Shown: positions 24,499 to 32,787 of the stretch, one piece after another
Layout: every line of letters begins with the position of its first letter
Numbering within the stretch: position 1 is the stretch's first letter
DNA from: JALHSW01 sp963720675
Lineage (GTDB): Bacteria; Actinomycetota; Acidimicrobiia; IMCC26256; PALSA-555
NCBI GenBank assembly: GCA_963720675.1
Contig: CAVRGH010000010.1
Coordinates: 2,108,001 to 2,172,000 of the forward strand
DNA length: 64,000 bases
Direction: 5' to 3'
The notes under the pieces: model-generated
The model's database searches: none
Seen by the model: only the letters and a program-made list of their open reading frames with translations
Told to the model about the DNA's origin: nothing
Made by a program: the position numbers and the translations under genes

Positions 24499-24830
24499 CG
24501 CGCCTCGACGCGGGCTCGCAGCCGCGCGGACTTCTCCCCCACCGATCCGCATGCACACCGCTCGTCGTGGATGGTCGTCCGCACCGCCGGCCGGTCCACG
24601 CCCTTCACCTCGAGGTGCGTTCCTTCGAGCACCGAGACGTGCTCGTAGGGCTGCCACTCGCCGAACTGCATGGCGGCCTCGACGTCCTCCCAGTGCCCGC
24701 ACCGCAGGTAGCGGCCGGCCTCGACGTCGAAGAGCCATCGCGACTGGCAGGTGATCACCTCGGTGATCCCGCCGCGGACGGGTTGGCCAGGGAGGAGCTC
24801 CACGGCGGGGGCCGGTTCGGTCGTCGACAT
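24495..24830 (-). CDS. Cys/His-containing protein of unknown function, first gene of the TraR/DksA operon
   Basis: A 111-residue protein starting at ATG 24830 (MSTTEPAPAVELLPGQPVRG). Conserved-looking Cys and His residues occur in VITCQSRWLF, YLRCGHWEDV and DERCACGSVG, which could bind a metal. No family was recognised. It overlaps the next gene by 4 nt. The divergent STAS gene begins about 130 bp away. Confidence 0.55.
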   Translation of the reverse strand: MSTTEPAPAVELLPGQPVRGGITEVITCQSRWLFDVEAGRYLRCGHWEDVEAAMQFGEWQPYEHVSVLEGTHLEVKGVDRPAVRTTIHDERCACGSVGEKSARLRARVEAR

Positions 24831-24958
24831 GCCGGGGATCCTCGTCGGGCCGTGTTGCGGTTTGTTGACGGTGCCGTGGAGGTCTCGCGCCTGCGATCGT
24901 GCCGGGACCGTCGAGGGATCGTCACCGGACCGCAACGTCGACTCGCCACGATCACCGG

Positions 24959-25648
24959 GTGCGACACCGCCGATCCATCACCCGGGCCCCGGCTCGACCC
25001 GCAGTCATCGTGGGTCGGATCGACGAAGGTGTGTCGATCGCGGTCCGCGGCGAGTTCCTCGACGAGCATGTGGGTGTCGTCAGCCAGGTGATCGCCGAGC
25101 TCCCCGGGGACGCGCCGGACGCCAGCAACATCGTCCTCGACCTCCGCGGGGCGCGGCGCTGCTCGAGCCGGGCGCTCACCCTGGTCGCCCGCCTGCTCGA
25201 CGACGGCGTCCGGCTGGCACGCGACCCGATCACCTGGGCGGGTGCGATCGCGACGGACGTCGGGCCGATACCGCGTCCTGTGGCCGAGCCGATCGACGCC
25301 GCCGCGTGTCGCGATGAGCACTCGAAAGGACCGTGGCCTCCGATGACCGCTCCAGAGACGCTCGTCAGCGAGACCCGGCTGAGCCTGTATCCCGGCGCCA
25401 CGCAGCTCGTCGTCGCGGTCCGCGGCAACCTGGACGGTCCGGGAGGGCGCCGACTGTGCGATGCGCTGCGCGGCGCGCTGGCCGGAGATCCCATCGAACG
25501 CCGGGTCGAGGTCGACCTCTCCGGTGTCGACCGCTACACCGCGGAAGGCCTCCAGGAGCTGGTCGCCTGCACCCGGCTCGGGGAGAAGCCGGGCCGGCGC
25601 GTGCGGATCCGGGTAGGGGGCGCCGCAGCCCCGCCAGACGGGCTCTGA
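24959..25648 (+). CDS. Tandem STAS-like domain protein
   Basis: About 229 residues with two STAS-like domains, the fold of anti-sigma-factor antagonists. The first runs from VGRIDEGVSIAVRGEFLD to LTLVARLLDDG, the second from TRLSLYPGATQLVVAVRGNL to GRRVRIRVG. The usual phosphoacceptor loop DSSG reads RCSSRAL in the first domain and RYTAEGL in the second, so regulation by SpoIIAB-type kinases is uncertain. Start GTG at 24959; an earlier start at 24899 would add only Arg/His-rich sequence. It precedes an MtrA-like regulator gene. Confidence 0.6.
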   Translation: MRHRRSITRAPARPAVIVGRIDEGVSIAVRGEFLDEHVGVVSQVIAELPGDAPDASNIVLDLRGARRCSSRALTLVARLLDDGVRLARDPITWAGAIATDVGPIPRPVAEPIDAAACRDEHSKGPWPPMTAPETLVSETRLSLYPGATQLVVAVRGNLDGPGGRRLCDALRGALAGDPIERRVEVDLSGVDRYTAEGLQELVACTRLGEKPGRRVRIRVGGAAAPPDGL

Positions 25649-25684
25649 CCGGACCTCCGGGCACCATCCGGCCACTGGGCCCGG

Positions 25685-25710
25685 TCGCTCGTTCCTCTCG
25701 CTCGTTCCTC
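25685..25710 (+). promoter_or_regulatory. 13-bp perfect tandem direct repeat upstream of the MtrA-like gene
   Basis: TCGCTCGTTCCTC occurs twice head to tail at 25685-25697 and 25698-25710, ending 15 nt before the GTG start at 25726. OmpR-family regulators bind direct repeats, so autoregulation is a candidate role, though a chance duplication cannot be excluded. Confidence 0.4.
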
Positions 25711-25725
25711 GGCCAGACTGCAGGT

Positions 25726-26409
25726 GTGACGGTGCGGATCCTGATGGTCGAGGACGACGCGGGCATTCGCGCGCTGATGCGCATGGCCCTCGAGGACGAG
25801 GGATACCACGTCGTCGAGGCGGAGAGCGCCGAGGAAGCGCTCGAGCTGTTCGGTCGCTCGCCGATCGACGTCGCCCTGGTCGACCTCATGCTCCCCGGGC
25901 GCAACGGCTTCGACCTGTGCCGCGACCTGCGCCAGCTGAGCGACATCCCGATCGTCATCGTGACCGCACGCGACGACACCCACGACGTCGTCGCCGGCCT
26001 GGAGGCCGGCGCGGACGACTACCTCACGAAGCCGTTCGTCCCGAAGGAGCTGACCGCCCGCCTGCGCGCGCTGCTGCGCCGGACACGTCCCACCGGCTCG
26101 GCGTCCGAGCGGTTCGTGTTCGGTGACGTGGAGGTCGTGCCGGATGCCGGCACGGTGACCCGGGGCGGCGCGAAGGTGGAGGTCACCAAGACCGAGTTCC
26201 GCCTGCTCTGCGAGCTGGCGCTCCATGCGGGCATGGTGCTGAGCCGCGAACAGCTCCTCGAGCGCGTCTGGGGCTACGACTACCTCGGTGACGGCCGACT
26301 CGTCGATGCGCACATCCGCCGTCTCCGGACGAAGGTCGAGGCCGATCCGTCCACGCCGTCGCTCATCGTGACCGTGCGCGGGCTCGGGTACCGCCTCGAG
26401 AACCGGTGA
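25726..26409 (+). CDS. mtrA: MtrA-like OmpR-family response regulator
   Basis: A 227-residue regulator. The receiver has ILMVEDDAG, VALVDLMLPGRNGF with the phospho-Asp, VIVTARDD and YLTKPFVP. The DNA-binding domain has VTKTEFRLLCELALHAGMVL and LVDAHIRRLRTKVE. Together with the adjacent kinase and a GerMN lipoprotein gene, the arrangement matches the actinobacterial mtrA-mtrB-lpqB operon, which couples cell-wall metabolism and division. GTG start at 25726; the kinase gene overlaps by 4 nt. Confidence 0.85.
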   Translation: MTVRILMVEDDAGIRALMRMALEDEGYHVVEAESAEEALELFGRSPIDVALVDLMLPGRNGFDLCRDLRQLSDIPIVIVTARDDTHDVVAGLEAGADDYLTKPFVPKELTARLRALLRRTRPTGSASERFVFGDVEVVPDAGTVTRGGAKVEVTKTEFRLLCELALHAGMVLSREQLLERVWGYDYLGDGRLVDAHIRRLRTKVEADPSTPSLIVTVRGLGYRLENR

Positions 26410-27818
26410 GCCCGACTGGCCCGACGAGACGCTCCCGCGGCCGACATCGTCGCCGACGGGGGCTGCGCGTCCGCGTCATCACGCTGTTCGCGTTGGGAGG
26501 GCTGGCGCTCTCGCTGCTCCTCTCCGTGATCACCTACACGCTCGCCGACCGATACCTCGTCACCCAGCGGGAGCGCTCTGCGACGCGTCAGACCTACCTC
26601 AACGCGCGGGCGCTGCGCGACGAGCTGCTCGGACCGACCAGCGAGGCAGGTGCCGCGCTCACGGGCCTCGAGCTGCCCCGGGCCCGCGATGCCGTGCTCG
26701 AACAGGACGGCAAGTGGTTCAGCACCTCGGTAGCGGTCGGGCAGGGGAGCGTGCCCCCGGAGCTCCGAGCGCTCGTCCGCTCCGGCACCCCGGGCCATCA
26801 GCGCATCAAGCTCGCCGGCGACCCGCTGCTCGTCGTCGGGCTCCCGATCCCCGCCGTGCGCGGCGAGTACTTCGAGCTGTTCTCCCTGAGCGAGCTCGAC
26901 TCGACGCTCGACGTCATCCGCCGGGCCCTCATCGGAGCTGCTGCCGCCACCACCCTGCTCGCCGCGCTCCTGGGCTTCTGGGCCAGTCGCCGGGTCCTCA
27001 GGCCCCTGACCGTGGTCGGCGGCACCGCCGCCGAGATCGCCGACGGGGACCTCTCGCTGCGCCTCGAGGACCAGGGCGACCCCGACCTCCGGGAGCTCAC
27101 CGAGTCGTTCAATCGGATGGTGGACGCCCTCCAGGCCCGCATCGAGCGTGATGCCCGGTTCGCGTCGAGCGTCAGCCACGAGCTCCGCTCCCCGCTGACC
27201 ACCCTGGCGACCGCCTCCGAGCTCATCGAACAGCGCGAGGACGAGCTCACCCCACGGACCCGGGAGGCGTTCCGCGTGCTGCTCTCGGACGTCCGGCGGT
27301 TCCGGCGACTCGTCGAGCAGCTGCTGGAGCTCGGGCGCGCCGAGGCCGACGTCGACGAGCTGGTGATCGAGCCGGTGCGACTCGGCGAGCTGGTGCTGCA
27401 CTCCGCGACGCTCATCCCCGGACCGAGCTTCACCATCGAGATGGACCCCGACGTCACCGACGATCCCGTGCTGACCGACAAACGCCGCCTCGAGCGGGTC
27501 CTGGCGAACCTGCTGGACAACGCGCGGATCCACGGCAACGGCGTCGCCGCCGTCAGCCTCGTCGCGCACGGCGACCGCCTCCGGATCTCCATCGACGACC
27601 GCGGCGAGGGTGTGGACGCCGCCGAGCGCGAGCGGGTCTTCGAGCGCTTCTACCGAGGCGCGGCCGCCGGTCGACGCAACGACGAATCGGGGACGGGGCT
27701 CGGGCTCGCACTGGTCACCGAACACATGCGGATCCTCGGGGGCACGGTCTGGATCGAGGACGTGCCGGATGCTCCCGGCGCACGCTTCGTCGTCGACCTC
27801 CCGTGGCGGCCGGCGTGA
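26406..27818 (+). CDS. mtrB: MtrB-like sensor histidine kinase
   Basis: A 470-residue kinase. After an Arg-rich start comes a helix (LFALGGLALSLLLSVITYT), an external sensor of about 120 residues, and a second helix (LIGAAAATTLLAALLGFWA). Then HAMP (VLRPLTVVGGTAAEIADGDL), the H-box SVSHELRSPLTTLATA, the N-box LANLLDNARIHG and the G-boxes DDRGEGVDAAER and GTGLGLALVTEHM. GTG at 26406 overlaps the regulator's stop. Order and architecture match MtrB. Confidence 0.87.
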   Translation: MSPTGPTRRSRGRHRRRRGLRVRVITLFALGGLALSLLLSVITYTLADRYLVTQRERSATRQTYLNARALRDELLGPTSEAGAALTGLELPRARDAVLEQDGKWFSTSVAVGQGSVPPELRALVRSGTPGHQRIKLAGDPLLVVGLPIPAVRGEYFELFSLSELDSTLDVIRRALIGAAAATTLLAALLGFWASRRVLRPLTVVGGTAAEIADGDLSLRLEDQGDPDLRELTESFNRMVDALQARIERDARFASSVSHELRSPLTTLATASELIEQREDELTPRTREAFRVLLSDVRRFRRLVEQLLELGRAEADVDELVIEPVRLGELVLHSATLIPGPSFTIEMDPDVTDDPVLTDKRRLERVLANLLDNARIHGNGVAAVSLVAHGDRLRISIDDRGEGVDAAERERVFERFYRGAAAGRRNDESGTGLGLALVTEHMRILGGTVWIEDVPDAPGARFVVDLPWRPA

Positions 27819-28447
27819 GCGGGCGCGCACCCATCGAGCCGCGCCGGCGACGGACGCGCCTGCCACGGCTGCTGGCCGTGACCTGCCTGCTCGCGGTCGC
27901 CGCGAGCTGCTCGGTGCGGACCCAGTCGGATCCCGAGGTCATCGACAAGCGGGAGGTGCCGTTCGGTCTCGCGAACGACGAGGCGCCGGACACGGACGCG
28001 CCGACGAGCACCCAAGGCCAGGACTTCGCCGTGTACCTGCTCGGGCCCGGTGGCGCGGTGACGCGGACCGTGCGGACCGGCGACGGCGCGGCGACACCGG
28101 CGCGATCGCTGCGGTCGCTGTTGCGTGGGGCCACCGACGTGGAGACCGCGTTCGGTCTCGGGAGCGCGATCCCGTCGGGCACCACGCTGCGCAGCGTGGC
28201 GGTCAAGGGTGACCTGGCGACCGTCGACCTCGAGGGGGCGCTCGATCGCGCCGTGGGTGCTGACCGCATCGATGCGCTGGCCCAGATCGTCTACACGCTG
28301 ACCGAGCTCCCGCCCATCGCGCGGGTCCGGTTCGAGCTGGACGGCGAGCCGATCGAGGTCCCGACCCGCGACGGTGAGCTCACGAGTCGTCCGGTCACGC
28401 GAGCCGACTACGCCCTGGAAGGCGCCTCGAGCATCACCCGCCCCTGA
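27815..28447 (+). CDS. LpqB-like GerMN-domain lipoprotein
   Basis: A 210-residue protein. An Arg-rich start leads to a lipobox-type signal, LAVTCLLAVAASC, predicting lipidation of the Cys. The mature part contains a GerMN domain (RSVAVKGDLATVDLEGALD, IVYTLTELPPIARVRFELDG). It lacks the long propeller of mycobacterial LpqB, so it is a short form. The GTG start at 27815 overlaps the kinase stop (GTGA). It would sit outside the membrane near the MtrB sensor. Confidence 0.8.
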   Translation: MSGRAPIEPRRRRTRLPRLLAVTCLLAVAASCSVRTQSDPEVIDKREVPFGLANDEAPDTDAPTSTQGQDFAVYLLGPGGAVTRTVRTGDGAATPARSLRSLLRGATDVETAFGLGSAIPSGTTLRSVAVKGDLATVDLEGALDRAVGADRIDALAQIVYTLTELPPIARVRFELDGEPIEVPTRDGELTSRPVTRADYALEGASSITRP

Positions 28448-28510
28448 ACCCCCGGTGCCCCTGAACCCCGGTGCCCCTGGCTCGGACCCCCGGTCGGCAC
28501 GGGAGCCGGC

Positions 28511-28789
28511 TCAGTCCTCGCCGCCCACGGAGACCTGGCCGTCCTCGATGACGGTGACCTGGTCCGGGACCCCGTCGACGCCGATGCCCGCCGCCAGCTC
28601 CTCGACGACCTCGACCACGTCCGCGGTGCCGTCGCCGGTCACGTCGACCGCGGCGACCTCCACCATCTGGACGGCATCGATGACGCCGTCGCCATCGAGA
28701 TCGAGGTACGTCGTGGTGACCTCGACCGGGGACCCGTCGTCGGCCTGCTCGTCCGCCTGCCCGGTGGGTTGGTGCTCCATCGCTGCCAT
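28511..28789 (-). CDS. Small acidic EF-hand-like protein
   Basis: A 92-residue, strongly acidic protein. Two calcium-loop-like repeats are visible: DLDGDGVIDAVQMVEV and DVTGDGTADVVEVVEE, with a third degenerate GVDGVPDQVTVIED. These resemble dockerin/EF-hand DxDxDG loops. There is no signal peptide or membrane segment. It is a free-standing gene between the mtr operon and an adenylate kinase-like gene. The partner is unknown. Confidence 0.6.
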   Translation of the reverse strand: MAAMEHQPTGQADEQADDGSPVEVTTTYLDLDGDGVIDAVQMVEVAAVDVTGDGTADVVEVVEELAAGIGVDGVPDQVTVIEDGQVSVGGED

Positions 28790-28949
28790 GGCGGAGGCCT
28801 ACCCGGGCCCGTTGGGACGGAAACGTGCCCGGGAAGGGAGCGCGGGACCGTCACACGATCACAACATTCCTGCGCGAGAACCGTCGGATCGCTCGGCCAG
28901 AGTCTGCCGGTCGCCCGATCGACGGGCAATCCCACCAATCGGAGCGCAC

Positions 28950-29553
28950 ATGCGACTGCTCCTCGTCGGGCCTCCCGGCGCGGGAAAGGGCACCCAGGGC
29001 GCCGCGTTGAGCGCCGCCCTCGCCGTCCCCCACATCTCGAGCGGGAACCTCCTCCGGAGGGCCATGCTCGCCGAGCGTCCCGGACGCGAGCCGGCTGCGG
29101 GAGTCGGTCGCGGCGGGGAACCTCGTCCCCGATGACGTCATGATGACCCTGCTGCAGGAGCGCTTCCGCGCCGCAGACGTGGCGCGTGGCTACCTCCTCG
29201 ACGGGTTCCCACGCACCCGGAGCCAGATCTCCTGCCTCGGCGTGCTCGACCCCCGGGGTCCGGACGCCGTGGTGCACCTCGATGTCCCTGACGACGTGGT
29301 GGTCGAACGGGCCCGTCGCCGCGCGCGGGCCGATGACCACACGGCCGCAGTGCGGACCCGTCTCGCCGCATACGCCCGGACGACACGGCCCATGATCGAC
29401 GAGCTCTCGGCGTTGTTCGACGTCGTGGAGGTCGACTCGACCGGTACTCCCGACGAGGTGACCCGCCGAATCCTCGATCGGCTGGAGCAGCTCCGGATCG
29501 ACGCTCCGGACGAGGAGCGCTCCTGGATCCCGCTCGAGGCCGGAGCGGAGTAG
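28950..29553 (+). CDS. Adenylate kinase-like protein, copy 1 (one frameshift as sequenced)
   Basis: The P-loop LLLVGPPGAGKGTQG and the AMP-site HISSGNLLRRA begin at ATG 28950, which has a GGAG site. Near 29090 one extra base shifts the frame; the protein resumes as RLRESVAAGNLVPDDVMM and then YLLDGFPRTRSQISCL. The total is about 200 residues. The LID region is short, without the four-Cys zinc finger. A second short adenylate kinase gene lies at 41785. Neither sits beside ribosomal genes or map/secY, so these may be accessory nucleotide kinases. Confidence 0.8.
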
Positions 29554-29592
29554 AAGAGAGGGGACGCACAAGGCAACCAAGGAGCATCGCGA

Positions 29593-31272
29593 GTGACGAG
29601 CTGGCGGGACCCGAGGCGTTTCGCCGTCCCTCCCGACCGCCTCCGAGCGCTCCGCCATCGCTGGCACCGTGTCGTCGTCCTCGCCGCGGTGACGGGTGCC
29701 GTGACGGGCTTGGCCGTCGTCGCCTTCGAGACGCTCACCGTCGACGTGATCCTCGATCGGGTGCGCGACATCCCGGACGAGGTCATCGTGGTCCTCCCGG
29801 CGATCGGCCTCACGATCGCCTGGCTCGCGCTCCGTTGGATCGGGCTCGGAGCATCTCCTTCGCTCGCGGACGAGTACCTGCGCGAGTACCACGGGCGCCC
29901 CGGCCGGTCCGACCTCCGGGCGTTCGCGGGGCGGTTGGTGGCGTCGATCGCGACCCTCGGCTCCGGCGGGGCGATGGGCTTCGAGGGACCGTCGATCTAC
30001 ATCGGGTCGACCATCGGTTCGAGCCTCCAGCAGCGGTATCGGCGTTTCTTCACGGACTCGGACACGCACGTCCTGCTCGTCGCGGGAGCGGCAGCGGGCG
30101 TCGCGGCGATCTTCAAGGCACCCGCGACCGGAGCGGTGTTCGCGCTCGAGGTCCCGTACCAGGAGGACGCGGCCGCCCACGCGGCCCTGCCGGCGCTCAT
30201 CGGCTCGGCCGCCTCGTACCTCGTCTACGTGCTCTTCAAGGGCACCGAACCGCTGCTCCGCGTGCTCGGGAACCCGGGCTTCGACGCCCGCGACCTGCTC
30301 GGCGCACTCGGGCTCGGCGTCGTCTGTGGGCTCTCGGCCCGCTACTTCGCCCGCGCGGTGATCCGCGTCAAGCAGTTCCAGCAGCGCTCGCCCGCCTGGC
30401 GGCGCATCACGGTCGGCGGCGGCGGGCTCCTCGTCGTTGCCGTCATCGCGCTGGTCGCCTTCAACGAACCGGTCACCATCGGGCCCGGCTACCAGGCGAT
30501 CGCCTACTCCCTCGCGCCCGACCGGTCGACCTTGCTCATCCTCCTCCTCTTCGCACTCGAAGCGACCGCGACCCTGTTCACCGTCGCCGGGGGAGGGGCG
30601 GGCGGTCTGTTCATCCCGCTCGTCGTCCAGGGCTGGCTGCTCGGACGGGTGCTCGAGGGACTCACGACCACCGGCACCTCGCTGTTCCCCGTGGTCGGCG
30701 CCGCCGCGTACCTGGGCGCGGGATATCGGACCCCCATCTCGGCCGTCGTCTTCGTGACGGAGGCCACCCGAGGGCCCGGATTCATCGTGCCCGCGCTCCT
30801 CGCCACCGCGGTCTCGCAGCTCTTGATGGGCAACGGTTCGGTCGCGAACTACCAGATCCCGCGACGAGTCGGCGCACTGACGCGGCGGCTCTCGCGAACG
30901 GTCGCGAGCGTCATGACCGAGCCGCGGGTCCGGTGCGAGCCGGACACGACCCTCTTGGCGCTGAGCGAGCAGCTCGCGTCCGACACCGATGAGACCGCGA
31001 TCGTGGTCGAGGGGTCGACGTTCCTCGGCGCCCTCCGGATCCGCGACCTGCTGTCGGTCGATCCGGCCGAGTGGCCCTCGGCCCGGGTCGCGCAGGTCAT
31101 GCACGCCGACGCCCCGGTCATCCCGCCGGAGGCGAGCCTCGCGCAGGCCCGGGAGCTCCTCACGAGTGCCGCGGTCGACTCCCTCGTGGTCGTCGACGAG
31201 GCGGGCACGGCGGCCGGGGTCGTGACGGCCCGAAGGATCGCCGAGCACCTGGCGGAGCCGGAGGACGCCTGA
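29593..31272 (+). CDS. ClC-family chloride channel/transporter with CBS domains
   Basis: A 559-residue protein. The ClC core contains the selectivity loop SGGAMGFEGPSIYIGS, including the external gating Glu, then a GVAAIFKAPATGAVFALE filter segment and the late TVAGGGAGGLFIPL loop. The C-terminal 130 residues hold two CBS motifs (VMTEPRVRCEPDTTLLALSE and VMHADAPVIPPEASLAQA), which often bind adenine nucleotides. The gating Glu is kept, which fits either a Cl-/H+ antiporter or a channel. GTG start at 29593, about 40 nt after the kinase gene. Confidence 0.9.
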   Translation: MTSWRDPRRFAVPPDRLRALRHRWHRVVVLAAVTGAVTGLAVVAFETLTVDVILDRVRDIPDEVIVVLPAIGLTIAWLALRWIGLGASPSLADEYLREYHGRPGRSDLRAFAGRLVASIATLGSGGAMGFEGPSIYIGSTIGSSLQQRYRRFFTDSDTHVLLVAGAAAGVAAIFKAPATGAVFALEVPYQEDAAAHAALPALIGSAASYLVYVLFKGTEPLLRVLGNPGFDARDLLGALGLGVVCGLSARYFARAVIRVKQFQQRSPAWRRITVGGGGLLVVAVIALVAFNEPVTIGPGYQAIAYSLAPDRSTLLILLLFALEATATLFTVAGGGAGGLFIPLVVQGWLLGRVLEGLTTTGTSLFPVVGAAAYLGAGYRTPISAVVFVTEATRGPGFIVPALLATAVSQLLMGNGSVANYQIPRRVGALTRRLSRTVASVMTEPRVRCEPDTTLLALSEQLASDTDETAIVVEGSTFLGALRIRDLLSVDPAEWPSARVAQVMHADAPVIPPEASLAQARELLTSAAVDSLVVVDEAGTAAGVVTARRIAEHLAEPEDA

Positions 31273-31279
31273 CGTCGTC

Positions 31280-31323
31280 GTCAGCCCGTCAGCCCGTCAG
31301 CCCGTCAGCCCGTCAGCCCGTCA
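31280..31323. repeat. Short tandem repeat, five copies of GTCAGCCC
   Basis: GTCAGCCC is repeated five times without change at 31280-31319, followed by GTCA. It lies 7 nt after the ClC stop codon and about 70 nt before the arylsulfotransferase gene. It has no spacers and is not CRISPR. A related degenerate CCGTCAGACG run occurs at about 11000-11035. It may arise from slippage. Confidence 0.8.
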
Positions 31324-31395
31324 TGGTTTCGCAACAGAGGTCTGCCAAGATGTTCGGCGTCCACGTCCGGCTCGGGACGCGACCGAAGGGACACC

Positions 31396-32772
31396 ATGCG
31401 GAAGGTAGCGACACTGCTCGGCGCGCTCGTGCTGCTCGGGAGTGCCGCCGGCACTGCCGGCGCGCAGGCGATCGGCCCGAAGGATCCCGGGGTCCGCACC
31501 CGGACCGCGGCCGCGATGCCCGGGTACACCCTCGTGGCACCGTTCGAGCAGCAGTACACATACCTCGTCGACCTCGACGGTCGCGTCGCCAAGACGTGGC
31601 GCACCAGCACCCGTCCCGGGCTCTCCCAGACGCTCACCACCGACGGCACCCTCGTGCGCGCGGGGAACCTCGAGCGGCGGGGCACGTTCGCGACGGGTCA
31701 GGGCGCCGGCGGACGGATCGAGGCCATCGCCTGGGACGGCACCCCGCTGTGGCAGCACGACATCGCCACCGACACCGAGATGCAGCACCACGAGATCGAG
31801 GTGATGCCCAACGGCCACGTGCTCGCACTCGTGTGGGAGCTCAAGTCGGCCGAGGAGGCGATCGCCGCGGGCCGCGACCCGAAGTCGCTCACCGAGGACG
31901 AGCTCTGGCCCGACAAGGTCGTCGAGTACGACCCCGCGACCGATGCCGTCGTCTGGGAGTGGCACGCGTGGGACCACCTCGTGCAGGACCGCGACCCCGC
32001 GAAGCCGAACTACGCCAAGGACGTCTCGACGCGCCCGGAACGCATCGACATCAACTACCTGCTCAACGGTGACAACGGTCAGGCGGACTGGAACCACCTG
32101 AACGCGATCAACTACAACCCCGAGCGCGACGAGATCGTCCTGAGCTCGCGGTCCTTCAGCGAGATCATGGTGCTCGACCACGCGACGAGCGCCGAGGAAG
32201 CCCGCGGCCCCGCCGGCGACCTGCAGTTCCGGTACGGCAACCCGGTGGCCTACGGCGACACGAAGGCGAAGCGTCAGCTCTTCTTCCAGCACGACGCCGA
32301 GTGGATCGACCCGGGGCTGCCCGGCGAGGGGAACATCCTCGTGTTCAACAACGGCGCGCCCAAGATCCGAGAGTTCAGCTCGGCCGACGAGATCACGCCG
32401 AAGCTCGACGCCGACGGCAACTACGTGCGCGATCCGTCGGGCGGCTGGAAAGCCAAGATCACCCGCGTCTACCCCAAGGGCTCAGAAGGTGAGTTCGGCG
32501 CGATCGTCTCGAGCGTCCAGCGGCTCCCCAACGGGAACACCGTCCTCGCGTACGGGCCCCAGGGACACGTGGTCGAGGTCACGCCCGCGGGCAAGGTCGC
32601 GTGGGACTACGTGAACCCGTACTCGGCGATCCGCCCGACCAGCCCGCGCAACAGCGGCGCCGGCTACCCGATCCAGCCGAACTGGTTCTTCCAGGTCGAG
32701 CGCTTCGGTCTCGACGAGCTCCCGATCTCGGCCCACGCCGACGAGCTCGCACCGCCGCCGAAGCAGGGGTGA
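31396..32772 (+). CDS. Secreted arylsulfotransferase (ASST)-family protein
   Basis: A 458-residue protein with a cleavable signal (KVATLLGALVLLGSAAGTAG, then AQA). The mature chain has repeated propeller strands, with conserved His residues in MQHHEIEVMPNGHVLALVWE, ADWNHLNAINYNPERDEIVL and LFFQHDAEW. These are hallmark positions of the arylsulfotransferase beta-propeller, whose active His forms a sulfohistidine in bacterial ASST. Many actinobacterial homologues are uncharacterised, and a role outside sulfate transfer is possible. It probably acts outside the cell. No Dsb-type partner gene is adjacent. Confidence 0.82.
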   Translation: MRKVATLLGALVLLGSAAGTAGAQAIGPKDPGVRTRTAAAMPGYTLVAPFEQQYTYLVDLDGRVAKTWRTSTRPGLSQTLTTDGTLVRAGNLERRGTFATGQGAGGRIEAIAWDGTPLWQHDIATDTEMQHHEIEVMPNGHVLALVWELKSAEEAIAAGRDPKSLTEDELWPDKVVEYDPATDAVVWEWHAWDHLVQDRDPAKPNYAKDVSTRPERIDINYLLNGDNGQADWNHLNAINYNPERDEIVLSSRSFSEIMVLDHATSAEEARGPAGDLQFRYGNPVAYGDTKAKRQLFFQHDAEWIDPGLPGEGNILVFNNGAPKIREFSSADEITPKLDADGNYVRDPSGGWKAKITRVYPKGSEGEFGAIVSSVQRLPNGNTVLAYGPQGHVVEVTPAGKVAWDYVNPYSAIRPTSPRNSGAGYPIQPNWFFQVERFGLDELPISAHADELAPPPKQG

Positions 32773-32787
32773 CCCACCCGCAGTCGT

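Noticed and set aside
31280..31323. CRISPR array
   Set aside because: Repeats are 8 bp, contiguous and without spacers; no cas gene is near.
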